From NCBI GenBank assembly GCA_964521425.1, contig CAZFRO010000014.1, forward strand, positions 1 through 63,242: DNA of 63,242 bases, read 5' to 3'. Both the position numbers and the translations under genes were made by a program. Under the pieces are notes generated by a model that saw nothing but the letters and a program-made list of their open reading frames with translations, was not told where the DNA came from and searched no databases. Positions 1 through 8,276 of this stretch are shown one piece after another. The stretch comes from Joyebacterum sp964521425 (lineage in GTDB: Bacteria > Joyebacterota > Joyebacteria > Joyebacterales > Joyebacteraceae). Within the stretch, counting starts at the first letter, position 1. Every line of letters begins with the position of its first letter.

Positions 1-1296
1 GATCTCCGACGACGCCAGCGTCTCCACGAGAGCAGCCTCAGATGATACTAGCGTGTCAACTAGAGTGACCTCCGACGACACCAGCGTGTCCACTAGAGCC
101 ATCTCCGATGGCACCACCGTTTCCGCCGTAGCAGTCTCCGACGGCGCCAACGAGTCCACGACCACCGACGCCAGTGTGTCCACCGGCGCATCCTCCGCTA
201 CTTGTGGTTCGCTCCACTCCTTGATCGTCAGGAGATAGCCCTGCAGGTTTTCGACATCCTTCATCGCCTTCGTGGCCAGCTTCGCCACATCACTCCTCGG
301 AGACTCGTCTCTGGCTGCCCTGAACGCCTCAATCGCCTCATCGAACAGCCCGAACCGGTCTCTCCTGATGAGACCGATGCGGTAGCGCGCCTCGGCAGCA
401 GCCTCGGAGCGTGCGTGCGACGCGGCGATACCTCCGTATGTCTCCACGGACTCGTCGTAGTCCTCCCCCGCCTCCAGGGTCTCACCGCGGAGAAGCAGAA
501 CACGATCCAGTTCGTCGCGATCCACCGTGCGGCGTTCCAGATCACTCAGCACGCTGAGCGCCTCATCAAGCTCATTCAGTTCGAGGTAGACATCCGCCAA
601 CTTGATACGCGCCTCGAATGCCAGCTGCCGCGCGCCGCTCTCCTCGGCCACCAAACGCAGATGTCGAGCCGCGTCATCGAGTCTGCCCATCGCTGTGTAG
701 TTCTCCGCCGCTAGAAAGTGCACCTCCGCCCGCAGGTCGCTTCGTGGGAAGCGTTCCAGCGCCGACATGTACACCTCTGCCGCCTCGTCGAAGTGCCGTC
801 TCGCGTTCTTCGCCCTGCCGATGAGGACCATGGCATCGTCGGAGAGATCCCGCGGGGGGTCGGCATAGGCAAGGGTTTGGACCGCCTGCTCCGCGGAGAC
901 CGGATTGCCACGCGCCAGCATGACCGCGGCCAATGCGTATTCAGCCTGTGGTCGGAGTTCACTCTCCGGATAGAGAGTCAGGAAGCTGGTCAGGCGCGTC
1001 TCGGCGCTCTCGTACTTCTCCTGTCGATAGAGGGCCTGCGCAAGAAGGAGAAGGGCGTCGTCGGCCCACGAGGATTCCGGATAGAGTTTGAGCACGCGAC
1101 CACTCTTCTCGACGACCCTGTCAAGAAGATCCAGCTCACCCGATGTGGGATTCGAATCCGGAGGGCGGGTTGTTCGGATGCGCTCGGCCTCATCGTACGC
1201 CGAGCGGGCATGGTAGAACGTATTGTAGTAGACGCAGCCGGTGGTCGCAGCGACCAGGGCGACAAGGACGATGGCGAATGACGCTTTGCGAATCAC
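1..1296 (-). CDS. TPR outer-envelope lipoprotein, C-terminus off the window edge
   Basis: Partial gene: the start is inside, the end is lost at base 1. The GTG start at 1296 sits 12 nt after AAAGGAG, which overlaps the pyrR stop. The N-terminus is a lipoprotein signal (hydrophobic run ending ATTGC, Cys at about residue 21). Residues 50-330 are repeated helical pairs of TPR or BamD/YbgF type, with phrases such as 'LYPESSWADDALLLLAQ' and 'FPRSDLRAEVHFLAAE'. From about residue 385 the protein becomes a Ser/Thr/Val/Glu-rich tail with an 11-residue period (PSEMALVDTLV, SSEVTLVDTLV, SSEAALVETLA). It is probably a periplasm-facing scaffold anchored in a membrane; the partner is unknown. It is the last visible gene of the dusB-led run. 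The tail could be a linker or a surface stalk. Confidence 0.8.
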   Translation of the reverse strand, partial: MIRKASFAIVLVALVAATTGCVYYNTFYHARSAYDEAERIRTTRPPDSNPTSGELDLLDRVVEKSGRVLKLYPESSWADDALLLLAQALYRQEKYESAETRLTSFLTLYPESELRPQAEYALAAVMLARGNPVSAEQAVQTLAYADPPRDLSDDAMVLIGRAKNARRHFDEAAEVYMSALERFPRSDLRAEVHFLAAENYTAMGRLDDAARHLRLVAEESGARQLAFEARIKLADVYLELNELDEALSVLSDLERRTVDRDELDRVLLLRGETLEAGEDYDESVETYGGIAASHARSEAAAEARYRIGLIRRDRFGLFDEAIEAFRAARDESPRSDVAKLATKAMKDVENLQGYLLTIKEWSEPQVAEDAPVDTLASVVVDSLAPSETATAETVVPSEMALVDTLVSSEVTLVDTLVSSEAALVETLASSEI

Positions 1297-1313
1297 GAGG
1301 ACCAGGGGCTCCT

Positions 1314-1889
1314 TTAGCTGACGTGCCTGCCTTCGCTCTCTTGAGAGTTGACTTCAAGGATCACGACCTCGTCGGTTTCGTCCTTCTCAATCATCCTGAC
1401 CGCGATTATCTCGTTGTCAGCGGTCGGCACGTTCTTGCCGACGTAGTCGGCACGGATGGGAAGCTCTCTGTGTCCTCGATCGACTATGACGGCAAGCTGG
1501 ACGGCTCTCGGGCGACCGAAGTCGATGATCTCATCGAGCGCGGCGCGCACCGTGCGCCCCGTGAAGAGCACATCGTCCACAAGCACGATGACCTTACCCT
1601 GTATGTCGAACGGTATGCGGCTCTCATTCACCACCGGTTGATCGGCTACGGTCTTCAAGTCATCCCGATAAAGGGTGATATCCAGCACACCGAGCGGGAC
1701 GGGCTCACCCTCGATCTCCTCGATCTTCTTGGCAAGCCTGTCGGCCAGAAGCGCCCCTCGCGTCTGGATTCCTATCACGGAGAGCCCCTCGGTCCCTCCG
1801 TTTCGCTCGAGGATCTCGTGGGCTATTCTGGTAATGGCCCTGCGAAGGTCCTCGGAACTCATCACGCGAGCCTTGATCCTTGTGTTCAC
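1314..1889 (-). CDS. pyrR: PyrR bifunctional pyrimidine regulator / uracil phosphoribosyltransferase
   Basis: 191 residues, the usual PyrR length. PyrR proteins bind pyr mRNA in response to UMP/UTP and also make UMP from uracil and PRPP. The PRPP-binding loop VILVDDVLFTGRTVRAAL lies near residues 105-122, followed by the PyrR-typical 'VDRGHRELPIRADYVGKN'. The GTG start at 1889 follows GGAGGTATC. The gene lies 58 nt after ecfA2 and 17 nt before the TPR lipoprotein. No pyr biosynthetic gene or recognisable PyrR-binding leader is visible here, so any regulatory target lies elsewhere. Confidence 0.93.
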   Translation of the reverse strand: MNTRIKARVMSSEDLRRAITRIAHEILERNGGTEGLSVIGIQTRGALLADRLAKKIEEIEGEPVPLGVLDITLYRDDLKTVADQPVVNESRIPFDIQGKVIVLVDDVLFTGRTVRAALDEIIDFGRPRAVQLAVIVDRGHRELPIRADYVGKNVPTADNEIIAVRMIEKDETDEVVILEVNSQESEGRHVS

Positions 1890-1947
1890 GATACCTCCAT
1901 GGACGGGGCTTCCTGCCGCGAGAACTCCTCGAGACGCCTAGAATCTA

Positions 1948-2778
1948 TCACCTGTGCCCGGTATCCGCAAGGTGTCGCACACCTGGCGGAAGAAGCAGGC
2001 GTTCCAGCTCCTGGGCCCTGCTCGCACCCAGGCTCTTCATACGGTTCACAAGCTGGTATCTCGGTGGAGGATCGAGCGAAAGCCGCTCAAGAAGAGGGGC
2101 ATCTCTGAATATGCTGTCCGGGGCCGCATCAGCTACGATCTTCCCTTCGGACAGGACAATCATGCGACCGGCGACGCTCCCGGCCAGCTCGAGATCGTGC
2201 GTAACCAGAACGAGTCCACGACCTTCCTCAACCATGCCGAGCATGAACTCGACGAGTCTCTCACGCATCGAAGGATCGATTCCCGCGCTCGGTTCATCGA
2301 GCAGAAGAAAAGGTCTGTCGAGAGCTATCATGCAGGCGAGAGCCACCCGTCGTTTCTCTCCTGCGCTGAGGCTGAGCGGTGACCTGTCCAGGAAGTGGAC
2401 CGGATCGAGTCCTGACCGCTCAAGTGCTCTCCTGACGATACCGGGTATCTCCTCCTCCGCCGCTCCCTGATGCCGGAGCCCGAACGCCACTTCATTGAGA
2501 ACGCTCTCCTCGAAGAACTGCAGCTCCGGAAACTGATAGACAAGTCCGACGGCCGATCTGAGCGTGCGGTCAGCGCCCTCAAGAGCAACTGAGCCTGCGG
2601 TCGGCGCCACCAGTCCGGCCATAACCTCAAGCAGGGATGTCTTGCCTGATCCTGTCGGTCCTGCGATGGCCACGGACTCGCCCTGCTCCACCGACAGATT
2701 GACTCCACTCACGGCAGCTCGTTCATCGGGAAGCCCGCGTTCGTAGACGACATTCGCATCTCTCAGGACTATCCTCAC
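1948..2778 (-). CDS. ecfA2: Energy-coupling factor transporter ATPase EcfA2-like
   Basis: 276-residue ABC ATPase of the ECF (vitamin/metal uptake) type. Walker A GPTGSGKTS near residue 40, Q-loop YQFPELQFFEESV (the PELQ-F form typical of EcfA2), signature LSAGEKRRVALA, Walker B FLLLDEPSAGID and switch THDLE. Start GTG overlaps the ecfA1 stop by 4 nt, so the two ATPases are translationally coupled and probably form the A1-A2 heterodimer. No EcfT transmembrane subunit or S component follows; pyrR comes next. The substrate cannot be inferred. Confidence 0.9.
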   Translation of the reverse strand: MRIVLRDANVVYERGLPDERAAVSGVNLSVEQGESVAIAGPTGSGKTSLLEVMAGLVAPTAGSVALEGADRTLRSAVGLVYQFPELQFFEESVLNEVAFGLRHQGAAEEEIPGIVRRALERSGLDPVHFLDRSPLSLSAGEKRRVALACMIALDRPFLLLDEPSAGIDPSMRERLVEFMLGMVEEGRGLVLVTHDLELAGSVAGRMIVLSEGKIVADAAPDSIFRDAPLLERLSLDPPPRYQLVNRMKSLGASRAQELERLLLPPGVRHLADTGHR

Positions 2779-3620
2779 GCGCTCACGCCTCCCCCCAAGC
2801 CCTCATCGTGCGATACCGCGAGGACCAGCTCGTCGAGAGTCATCACGCTCGCCGGGACGGCGATTCCGTTCGCCCTCAGCTCGTCCGCGATTGCCATTGC
2901 CCGCGGACGCTTGAGCCCCCAGCTCTCGAGATCGGACGCCGAGCCGAAGAGATCAAGAGGGCGTCCGTCGAACACAAGCTTCCCGGACTCCAGCACGATC
3001 ACGCGCGTCGCGAGGGCAATCTCCTCGGGGAATTGCGTTACGTGCACAACGGCGCACGAGGCATCCTCCGCGAGACCGGCGATGATGCTCCACACCTCTC
3101 GTCGACCGAGGGCGTCGAGGAGCGAGGTCGGTTCATCGAGCAGCAGGTAGGTGGGCCGCATTGCCAGCACGGCCGCGACGGCAACACGCTGCTTCTCACC
3201 CCCCGAGAGATGATGCGGAGGTCTGTCGCGAAGCGAGCCAAGGCTCAGCTTCGATAGCACATCCGAGATACGCTCGCGCATCTCGGCTCTGTCCAGCCCG
3301 AGGTTCTCCATGCCGAAGGCGATCTCGCGCTCGACGGTGGTGCTGACAAGCTGGTTGTCCGGGTTCTGAAAGATGAGACCTACACGGCGACGAATTTCCC
3401 ACACGTGCTTCTCATCCGCCGCATCCATGTCGTCCACGACAACGTGGCCTGAAGTGGGAAGTACGAGTCCGTTCAATAGTCTCAGGAGCGTCGTTTTCCC
3501 GGAGCCGCTGGCTCCTGCGATCGCGACCGATTCCCCGGGACGGATCGAGAGGCTCACGTTCGAAAGCGCAGACGCCTCCGCTCCGTTGTAGGTGAGACCG
3601 ACGTCCTGCACCTCTATCAA
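2775..3620 (-). CDS. ecfA1: Energy-coupling factor transporter ATPase EcfA1-like
   Basis: 281-residue ABC ATPase. Walker A GASGSGKTTLLRLL, Q-loop FQNPDNQLVSTTV (the NPDNQ form of EcfA1), signature LSGGEKQRVAVA, Walker B YLLLDEPTSLLD. At the switch position the sequence reads AVVHVTQFPEE: the usual ITH/VTH is VTQ, so the H-loop His appears to be Gln, with a His two residues earlier. Start ATG overlaps the stop of the upstream lipoprotein gene (ATGA). It should pair with EcfA2. Membrane subunits are absent nearby, so it may serve an unlinked T subunit. Confidence 0.9.
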   Translation of the reverse strand: MIEVQDVGLTYNGAEASALSNVSLSIRPGESVAIAGASGSGKTTLLRLLNGLVLPTSGHVVVDDMDAADEKHVWEIRRRVGLIFQNPDNQLVSTTVEREIAFGMENLGLDRAEMRERISDVLSKLSLGSLRDRPPHHLSGGEKQRVAVAAVLAMRPTYLLLDEPTSLLDALGRREVWSIIAGLAEDASCAVVHVTQFPEEIALATRVIVLESGKLVFDGRPLDLFGSASDLESWGLKRPRAMAIADELRANGIAVPASVMTLDELVLAVSHDEGLGGGVSA

Positions 3621-4510
3621 GGTGATTCCTCCTGAACGTCTTCTCCAGGCTCCGGGCGATGATCGGTCTTCTCCAACGCCCCGAGCGGCATGTGTTCTCT
3701 GGCCAGAGCCTCGGCAACGATCTTACGCGCGGCCGCGGCGCTGCCCGCGAGTTCGATGAGACGTGCTCTGGCGACGTCGGCCCAGTGCCCGGAGGGGAAG
3801 CTCCTCACGTAGCCGTCCAGGGCGACAATACCGTTCTCAATCTCCCCCGATTCGAGGAGCGCAGCTGCCCGGGCGAATACCGCATCCTCGAGTCCCGGAT
3901 CGAGTGCGATCGCGGCATCGAAACGCTCGATGGCGTCGGCCACTCTTCCCGCGTCGAAGTAGGCTTTGCCCAGGGCAAATTCCTGGGAGGCGTCACCCGC
4001 CCTGACCTCTATGACCTGTTCGAGGACGCGAGCCGACGCCTCCGGCTCACCCATCATCAGAAGCACAACGCCCAGGTTGTACCCTGCATCGGCGAACCGG
4101 GGGTCTTGCTTGAGTGCCGCCCCGAACTCGTCAGCCGCTTTCCTCAGCTCTCCTGTGGTGGCGAACGCGATTCCTCGATTGTAGCGGGCCTTTGCATCGG
4201 TCCTCACGGCGTACCGCGCGATGTCTTCTTCACCCACGGGCACCTCAACAAGCATCCCGGGATTCAGCTGGAAGGCATCGTCCACGCCGTTGACGCCGGC
4301 GAGATAGGAGGCTCCACTTGGATCTCCATAGTAGTCGTCGGCGATGCTCGCAAGCGTCTCCCCCTCAGAGACCACGTGCGTAACGATTTCAACAGTGAAG
4401 ACGCCGCTCCCGCTGGATCTGGGCGGACCGCCGCAGCCGCTCACCACGACAACCGCAAGAAGCGCCGCGGCTACCGCAAACCACCGGCCTGCTCTGCCTC
4501 GTTGTCTCAT
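3617..4510 (-). CDS. LysM-domain TPR lipoprotein
   Basis: 297 residues. Lipoprotein signal with lipobox VSGC (Cys about 26). Residues 40-95 form a LysM module (HVVSEGETLASIADDYYG ... LNPGMLVEVP), a peptidoglycan-binding fold. Residues 105-270 carry about four TPRs (YNRGIAFATTGELRKAADEF and similar). It is probably an envelope scaffold that binds peptidoglycan while tethered by lipid. The start overlaps the dusB stop by 4 nt (ATGA), and its own stop overlaps ecfA1 in the same way. The function in this housekeeping run is unknown. Confidence 0.85.
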   Translation of the reverse strand: MRQRGRAGRWFAVAAALLAVVVVSGCGGPPRSSGSGVFTVEIVTHVVSEGETLASIADDYYGDPSGASYLAGVNGVDDAFQLNPGMLVEVPVGEEDIARYAVRTDAKARYNRGIAFATTGELRKAADEFGAALKQDPRFADAGYNLGVVLLMMGEPEASARVLEQVIEVRAGDASQEFALGKAYFDAGRVADAIERFDAAIALDPGLEDAVFARAAALLESGEIENGIVALDGYVRSFPSGHWADVARARLIELAGSAAAARKIVAEALAREHMPLGALEKTDHRPEPGEDVQEESP

Positions 4511-5511
4511 TGCTTCTCCCCCCCCCTGGCGCCCATCTCCCGGCTCGCGTCGAGTTCAGCCATGGCCTCTCTGATTCTTTCCTTCACGATCTCGGGATCC
4601 TCCATGATAACAAGCTCGGCCCTGAGTTTCGAAGCGCTGTGAAAACCCCTGAGGTACGCCACGATGTGTTTCCGCATTTCGTGTACGCCCCGGCGCACGC
4701 CTTTCGCCTCAACCATGAGGTCAAGCTGCTCAATTGCAGTCTCGAGACGCTCGTGCAGTGACGGCTCGGGCGGTGGTTCGGCGCCCGTCATCGCAGCGCG
4801 CACGTCCCGGAAGATCCATGGGTTGCCGATCGCTCCCCGCCCGATCATGACGGCATCACATCCCGTCGTGTCGATCATGCGGATAGCATCATCTGCACAT
4901 CTGACATCTCCGTTCCCGATGACGGGGATCCGCACCGACCGTTTGACCTCGGTGATGAGGCTCCAATCGGCCGTCCCGCTGAAGCTCTGAGCCCTTGTCC
5001 TCGGGTGGATCGTGATCGCAGAGACTCCAAGCTCCTCGACAAACCCGGCCACTTCGGGTGCGTTGATCGAATCCTCGTCCCACCCGCTTCTGATCTTGAC
5101 GGTGACGGGCCGGGACGTCGACTCGATGAGAGCGCGAACGACCTCCTGCATCAGCACCGGATCGCGCATGAGAGCGGAGCCCGAGCCGGACTTCACGACC
5201 TTCTTCGCCGGACACCCGGCGTTCAGATCGATGACGTCGGGGTTCATCTTGTCCAGGATGCGCACCGCCCCCGCAACGGACTCGGGATTCGCCCCGAAGA
5301 GCTGAAAGACAATCGGGCGCTCCTCCTCGACGAAATCGAGGAACTCGAACGTCCTCTGACTCTCCCGGATCGTTCCCTCGGCGCTCACCATCTCCGTCCA
5401 GACGAGCGACGCGCCCATACGGCGGCAGAGTCTGCGCATGGGGCTGTCGGTCAGCCCAGCCAGCGGCCCCAGGATGAGTGGGGGGTCTATGACGAGGTTT
5501 CCTATTCTCAT
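4507..5511 (-). CDS. dusB: tRNA-dihydrouridine synthase, DusB-type
   Basis: 334 residues; an FMN-dependent reductase that makes dihydrouridine in the tRNA D-loop. Opening 'LILGPLAGLTDSPMRRLCRRM', catalytic region DLNAGCPAKKV with the conserved Cys near 100, the VTVKIRSGWD strand, the TIHPRTRAQ motif, and the NGDV and GRGAIGNPWIF phosphate-binding ends all match DusB. The start is fixed by the family N-terminus (MRIGNLVI). The -10 box lies only 7 nt upstream of this ATG and no Shine-Dalgarno precedes it, so the transcript may be leaderless. First gene of the six-gene run down to base 1. Confidence 0.95.
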   Translation of the reverse strand: MRIGNLVIDPPLILGPLAGLTDSPMRRLCRRMGASLVWTEMVSAEGTIRESQRTFEFLDFVEEERPIVFQLFGANPESVAGAVRILDKMNPDVIDLNAGCPAKKVVKSGSGSALMRDPVLMQEVVRALIESTSRPVTVKIRSGWDEDSINAPEVAGFVEELGVSAITIHPRTRAQSFSGTADWSLITEVKRSVRIPVIGNGDVRCADDAIRMIDTTGCDAVMIGRGAIGNPWIFRDVRAAMTGAEPPPEPSLHERLETAIEQLDLMVEAKGVRRGVHEMRKHIVAYLRGFHSASKLRAELVIMEDPEIVKERIREAMAELDASREMGARGGEKQ

Positions 5512-5518
5512 TGTCCGA

Positions 5519-5548
5519 AGTATATTGCCCCACTGTACAGAGCGTCAA
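5519..5548 (-). promoter_or_regulatory. Strong sigma70-like promoter of the dusB run
   Basis: On the minus strand TTGACG (5548-5543), an 18-nt spacer and TATACT (5524-5519). The -10 ends 7 nt before the dusB ATG, which puts the expected transcription start at or within 1-2 nt of the start codon. Confidence 0.7.
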
Positions 5549-5553
5549 GAAGA

Positions 5554-5578
5554 CGGGGCGGCCTTTCCGACCGCCCCG
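5554..5578 (-). terminator. Intrinsic terminator after the S41 protease gene
   Basis: Perfect CGGGGCGG/CCGCCCCG hairpin (8 bp, 9-nt loop) about 40 nt after the protease stop, followed on the minus strand by TCTTCTT. It lies immediately upstream of the dusB promoter and separates two transcription units. Confidence 0.75.
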
Positions 5579-5618
5579 CGTGGCATCTACTGCAGAGTTC
5601 AAGGGGTTGTCAGACGAG

Positions 5619-7199
5619 CTACTCCTCCGCTTCCACGGATTCCTCGGCTAGCGTGAAGAGATCCACCAGGCCCTCGGCGCCACCCGCGATCTCCGCGGTC
5701 CGGCTGAGCTGTCCGTCACCCTCGATAGCAACGATGTAGGCCTCGGTTCTGCCGTACAGCTTACGTGCCAGGTCGCGCCGAATGGAAAGCTCGATCTCAT
5801 CGCGGTGCTCCTCAAGCACATCCTCATCAAACTCGAAGCCGTCTCTCTCCAGGAACTCGAGGAACGCGCTCCACAAGGAATCATCGATTTCGATGGCACC
5901 GCTGCCGAGCTCATGCTCCGACAGGTAGTGGATGGCGAATTCGAAGTACTCCTCGCGACGCTCGAGATCGACGGCAATGTCGGATCTCCGCGTGCCCTCT
6001 ATCTTGACGTCGGGGATGATCCCGCCGCCGCCGTAGACGATCCGTCCGGCCGCCGTCGCATACTGAGGTCTTGTCTCCTCATCATCATCTTCGCTATCGG
6101 CCACGTCCGCGTTCGGATCCCACCGCTCGGGTTTCTCAATGAGTCTGCCGCTCGCCGTGTACCACTTGGCGGTCGTCAGCTTGATGGCACAGTCCTTCGT
6201 ATACGGCTTGAGCCGCATGAGCGTCTGAACTGAACCCTTGCCGAAACTTGTCGTTCCGACGACGATGCCCCGGTCCCAGTCCTGGATGGCGCCAGCGACG
6301 ATCTCCGATGCGCTCGCGCTACCGCCGTTGATGAGAACCACGATCGGGAAGGCCCTCGAAAAGCGCGCCGGCCGTCTTGCGTAGAACTCCTTGTTCTGCT
6401 CACGGAGACGTCCCCGCGTGCTCACGACCAGCTCCCCGGCCTCGAGGAAGACGTCACTCACATCGACGGCCTGAGAAAGAAGACCTCCGGGATTGCTCCT
6501 GAGATCCACGATCAGAGATCGCATCCCCTCGCCTTCGAGATCGTCGAGCCTCTCGGAAAGCTCGTCCGCGGTCGTGCGGGCGAATCGCGAGATACGCACA
6601 TACCCGACATCGCCATCCATGATGAAGGCGTAGGGCACGCTGTCGATTCTGATGATGTCTCTCGTGACGGTGTACTCAAGAAGGTCTTCGAGTCCTTCAC
6701 GATGGATCGTAATAGCGACCTTCGTGCCGGGTTCGCCGCGGAGGGTCGCGATGGCCTCGTCGACTGTGATCCCTATCGTCGACTCACCCTCGATGGCGAC
6801 TATGCGATCACCTGACTGGATGCCGAGATCGTATGCTGGTGTTCCCTCTATCGGACTCACGACCGTCAGCACACCATCTCTGACGGCAATCTGAATACCC
6901 AATCCCCCGAACTCACCCTCCGTCGACACCTTGAAGTCCCCGAAGGACTCCTCATCAAGGAACATGGAGTACGGATCGAGACTGGCGAGCATCCCCCGCA
7001 CCGCCCCGTACATCAGCTCCTTGGCATCCACGTCCTCGACGTACGCCCGCTCCACTTTGGAGAGCGCATCAGTGAAGAGATCGAGATACGTGTAGAGATC
7101 ACCGCGCGCGCTTACGCGCTCGACCGTCCACGCGCCGAGGAGAACCCCGACGATGAGTGCCACGAGCACCGGCGCGAACCGGCGGAATCGTCTCGTCAT
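5619..7199 (-). CDS. C-terminal processing peptidase, S41 family
   Basis: 526 residues from the ATG at 7199, which has AGGAG 9 nt upstream; an ATG at 7208 is directly against the SD. An N-terminal membrane anchor (VLVALIVGVLLGAWTV) precedes a PDZ domain near 95-180 (GLGIQIAVRDGVLTVVSPIEG) and the S41 protease. The catalytic Ser is in GGSASASEI and the Lys in SFGKGSVQT, the Ser/Lys dyad of CtpA/Prc. Such proteases trim periplasmic proteins. A long acidic C-terminal extension (about 130 residues after GGGIIPDVKIEG) goes beyond the minimal family. It follows tmk by 1 nt. Confidence 0.93.
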   Translation of the reverse strand: MTRRFRRFAPVLVALIVGVLLGAWTVERVSARGDLYTYLDLFTDALSKVERAYVEDVDAKELMYGAVRGMLASLDPYSMFLDEESFGDFKVSTEGEFGGLGIQIAVRDGVLTVVSPIEGTPAYDLGIQSGDRIVAIEGESTIGITVDEAIATLRGEPGTKVAITIHREGLEDLLEYTVTRDIIRIDSVPYAFIMDGDVGYVRISRFARTTADELSERLDDLEGEGMRSLIVDLRSNPGGLLSQAVDVSDVFLEAGELVVSTRGRLREQNKEFYARRPARFSRAFPIVVLINGGSASASEIVAGAIQDWDRGIVVGTTSFGKGSVQTLMRLKPYTKDCAIKLTTAKWYTASGRLIEKPERWDPNADVADSEDDDEETRPQYATAAGRIVYGGGGIIPDVKIEGTRRSDIAVDLERREEYFEFAIHYLSEHELGSGAIEIDDSLWSAFLEFLERDGFEFDEDVLEEHRDEIELSIRRDLARKLYGRTEAYIVAIEGDGQLSRTAEIAGGAEGLVDLFTLAEESVEAEE

Positions 7200-7200
7200 G

Positions 7201-7887
7201 TTAGTCATCTCCTGGATGTACTCCGTCCCATTCCGTCAGCCGATCGTCCACCCGCGATGCTATCTCGCGAGCCAGATCTTCAATGTGGTCTCTCGCGTCG
7301 AGAACCGCAAACCTCTCGGGATTCCGGGCCGCCTCATCAAGGTATGCCTGCCTGACCGCCCCGTGGAACTCGATCGCCTCACTCTCGATCCTGTCCCGTG
7401 ACGCGATTTCGCCACCGTCCTGGATCCTGCCGTCCAGACGCCCGAGACCCTCCCCTGCATCCAGATCGAGGAGGAAGCTCATGTCAGGTTTGACGCCGCC
7501 TGTCGCCGTTTCGTTCAACGAGCGCACAAGATCAGCCCCGAGCCCACGTCCCCCGCCCTGGTAGGCCACGCTTGCATCACCGAAACGGTCGGATATGACG
7601 ACGGCGCCTCGAGCGAGAGCTGGAACGATGACACGGGCTACGTGCTCGGCCCTGGAGGCCAGATAGAGGAATAGCTCCGTCTCAGCGCGCATGCCGGTCT
7701 GACCGACGTCGAGGAGGATCTCGCGAAGGCGTTCACCGAGGGCCGTTCCTCCGGGTTCACGAGTGAGCACCACTTCCATACCGCGGACCTCGAGGTGTTC
7801 AACCAGGAGCCGAGTCTGTGTCGACTTGCCGCAGCCCTCGACACCCTCAAATGTAATGAAGAGCCCTGTTCGCGCCCGCTCGCTCAT
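7201..7887 (-). CDS. tmk: Thymidylate kinase
   Basis: 228 residues from the ATG at 7887, chosen over an in-frame TTG at 7902 because GGAGACGGGAGAC lies just upstream. dTMP kinase: P-loop FEGVEGCGKSTQ near residue 15, DR(F) motif 'ISDRFGDASVAYQGGGR', and LTREPGGTALGE. It phosphorylates dTMP to dTDP in the cytoplasm. It is tightly joined to the S41 protease gene downstream. Upstream lies the repeat-filled gap after ino1. Confidence 0.95.
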   Translation of the reverse strand: MSERARTGLFITFEGVEGCGKSTQTRLLVEHLEVRGMEVVLTREPGGTALGERLREILLDVGQTGMRAETELFLYLASRAEHVARVIVPALARGAVVISDRFGDASVAYQGGGRGLGADLVRSLNETATGGVKPDMSFLLDLDAGEGLGRLDGRIQDGGEIASRDRIESEAIEFHGAVRQAYLDEAARNPERFAVLDARDHIEDLAREIASRVDDRLTEWDGVHPGDD

Positions 7888-7920
7888 GTCTCCCGTCTCC
7901 AATCGCCGACCCCTGTTAGC

Positions 7921-7951
7921 ACTTCAGGTCGGACACCCTCCGACCTGAAGT
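7921..7951. repeat. Perfect 13-bp inverted repeat between ino1 and tmk
   Basis: ACTTCAGGTCGGA, a 5-nt spacer, then TCCGACCTGAAGT. There is no T-run on either side, so it is not a canonical intrinsic terminator. It may be an mRNA-processing or stability element, or a protein-binding palindrome. Confidence 0.6.
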
Positions 7952-7971
7952 TCACGACCCTCCGTGCGCGT

Positions 7972-8269
7972 ACGCGACCAAAGTCCAATCGGTCGCGTCC
8001 AACGCGACCAAAGTCCAATCGGTCGCGTCCAACGCGACCAAAGCCCAATCGGTCGCGCCCAACGCGACCAAAGCCCAATCGGTCGCGCCCAACGCGACCA
8101 AAGCCCAATCGGTNNNNNNNNNNNNNNNNNNNNNNNNNNNNNNNNNNNNNNNNNNNNNNNNNNNNNNNNNNNNNNNNNNNNNNNNNNNNNNNNNNNNNNN
8201 NNNNNNNNNNNNNCCAATCGGTCGCGCCCAACGCGACCAAAGTCCAATCGGTCGCGTCCAACGCGACCA
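7972..8269. repeat. Tandem array of 30-bp hairpin units
   Basis: Head-to-tail 30-bp units starting AACGCGACCAAAGTCCAATC and ending GGTCGCGTCC. Each contains a 7-bp hairpin GGTCGCG/CGCGACC with a 5-nt loop. Units are nearly identical; the variation is a T/C change at two positions (AAGTCC/AAGCCC and GCGTCC/GCGCCC). The array starts within 8 nt of the ino1 stop. An assembly gap interrupts it, so the copy number is unknown. No spacers separate the units. Confidence 0.9.
8114..8213. other. Assembly gap (100 N) inside the 30-bp array
   Basis: Exactly 100 N with the same repeat on both sides; a placeholder length, not a measured one. Confidence 0.99.
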
Positions 8270-8276
8270 GAGCCTG

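Noticed and set aside
53..714. Plus-strand ORFs opposite the TPR lipoprotein
   Set aside because: Low-complexity or Arg/Leu-rich shadows of the minus-strand gene, without ribosome sites or family motifs.
7972..8269. CRISPR array
   Set aside because: Units are contiguous and identical with no unique spacers, and there are no cas genes.
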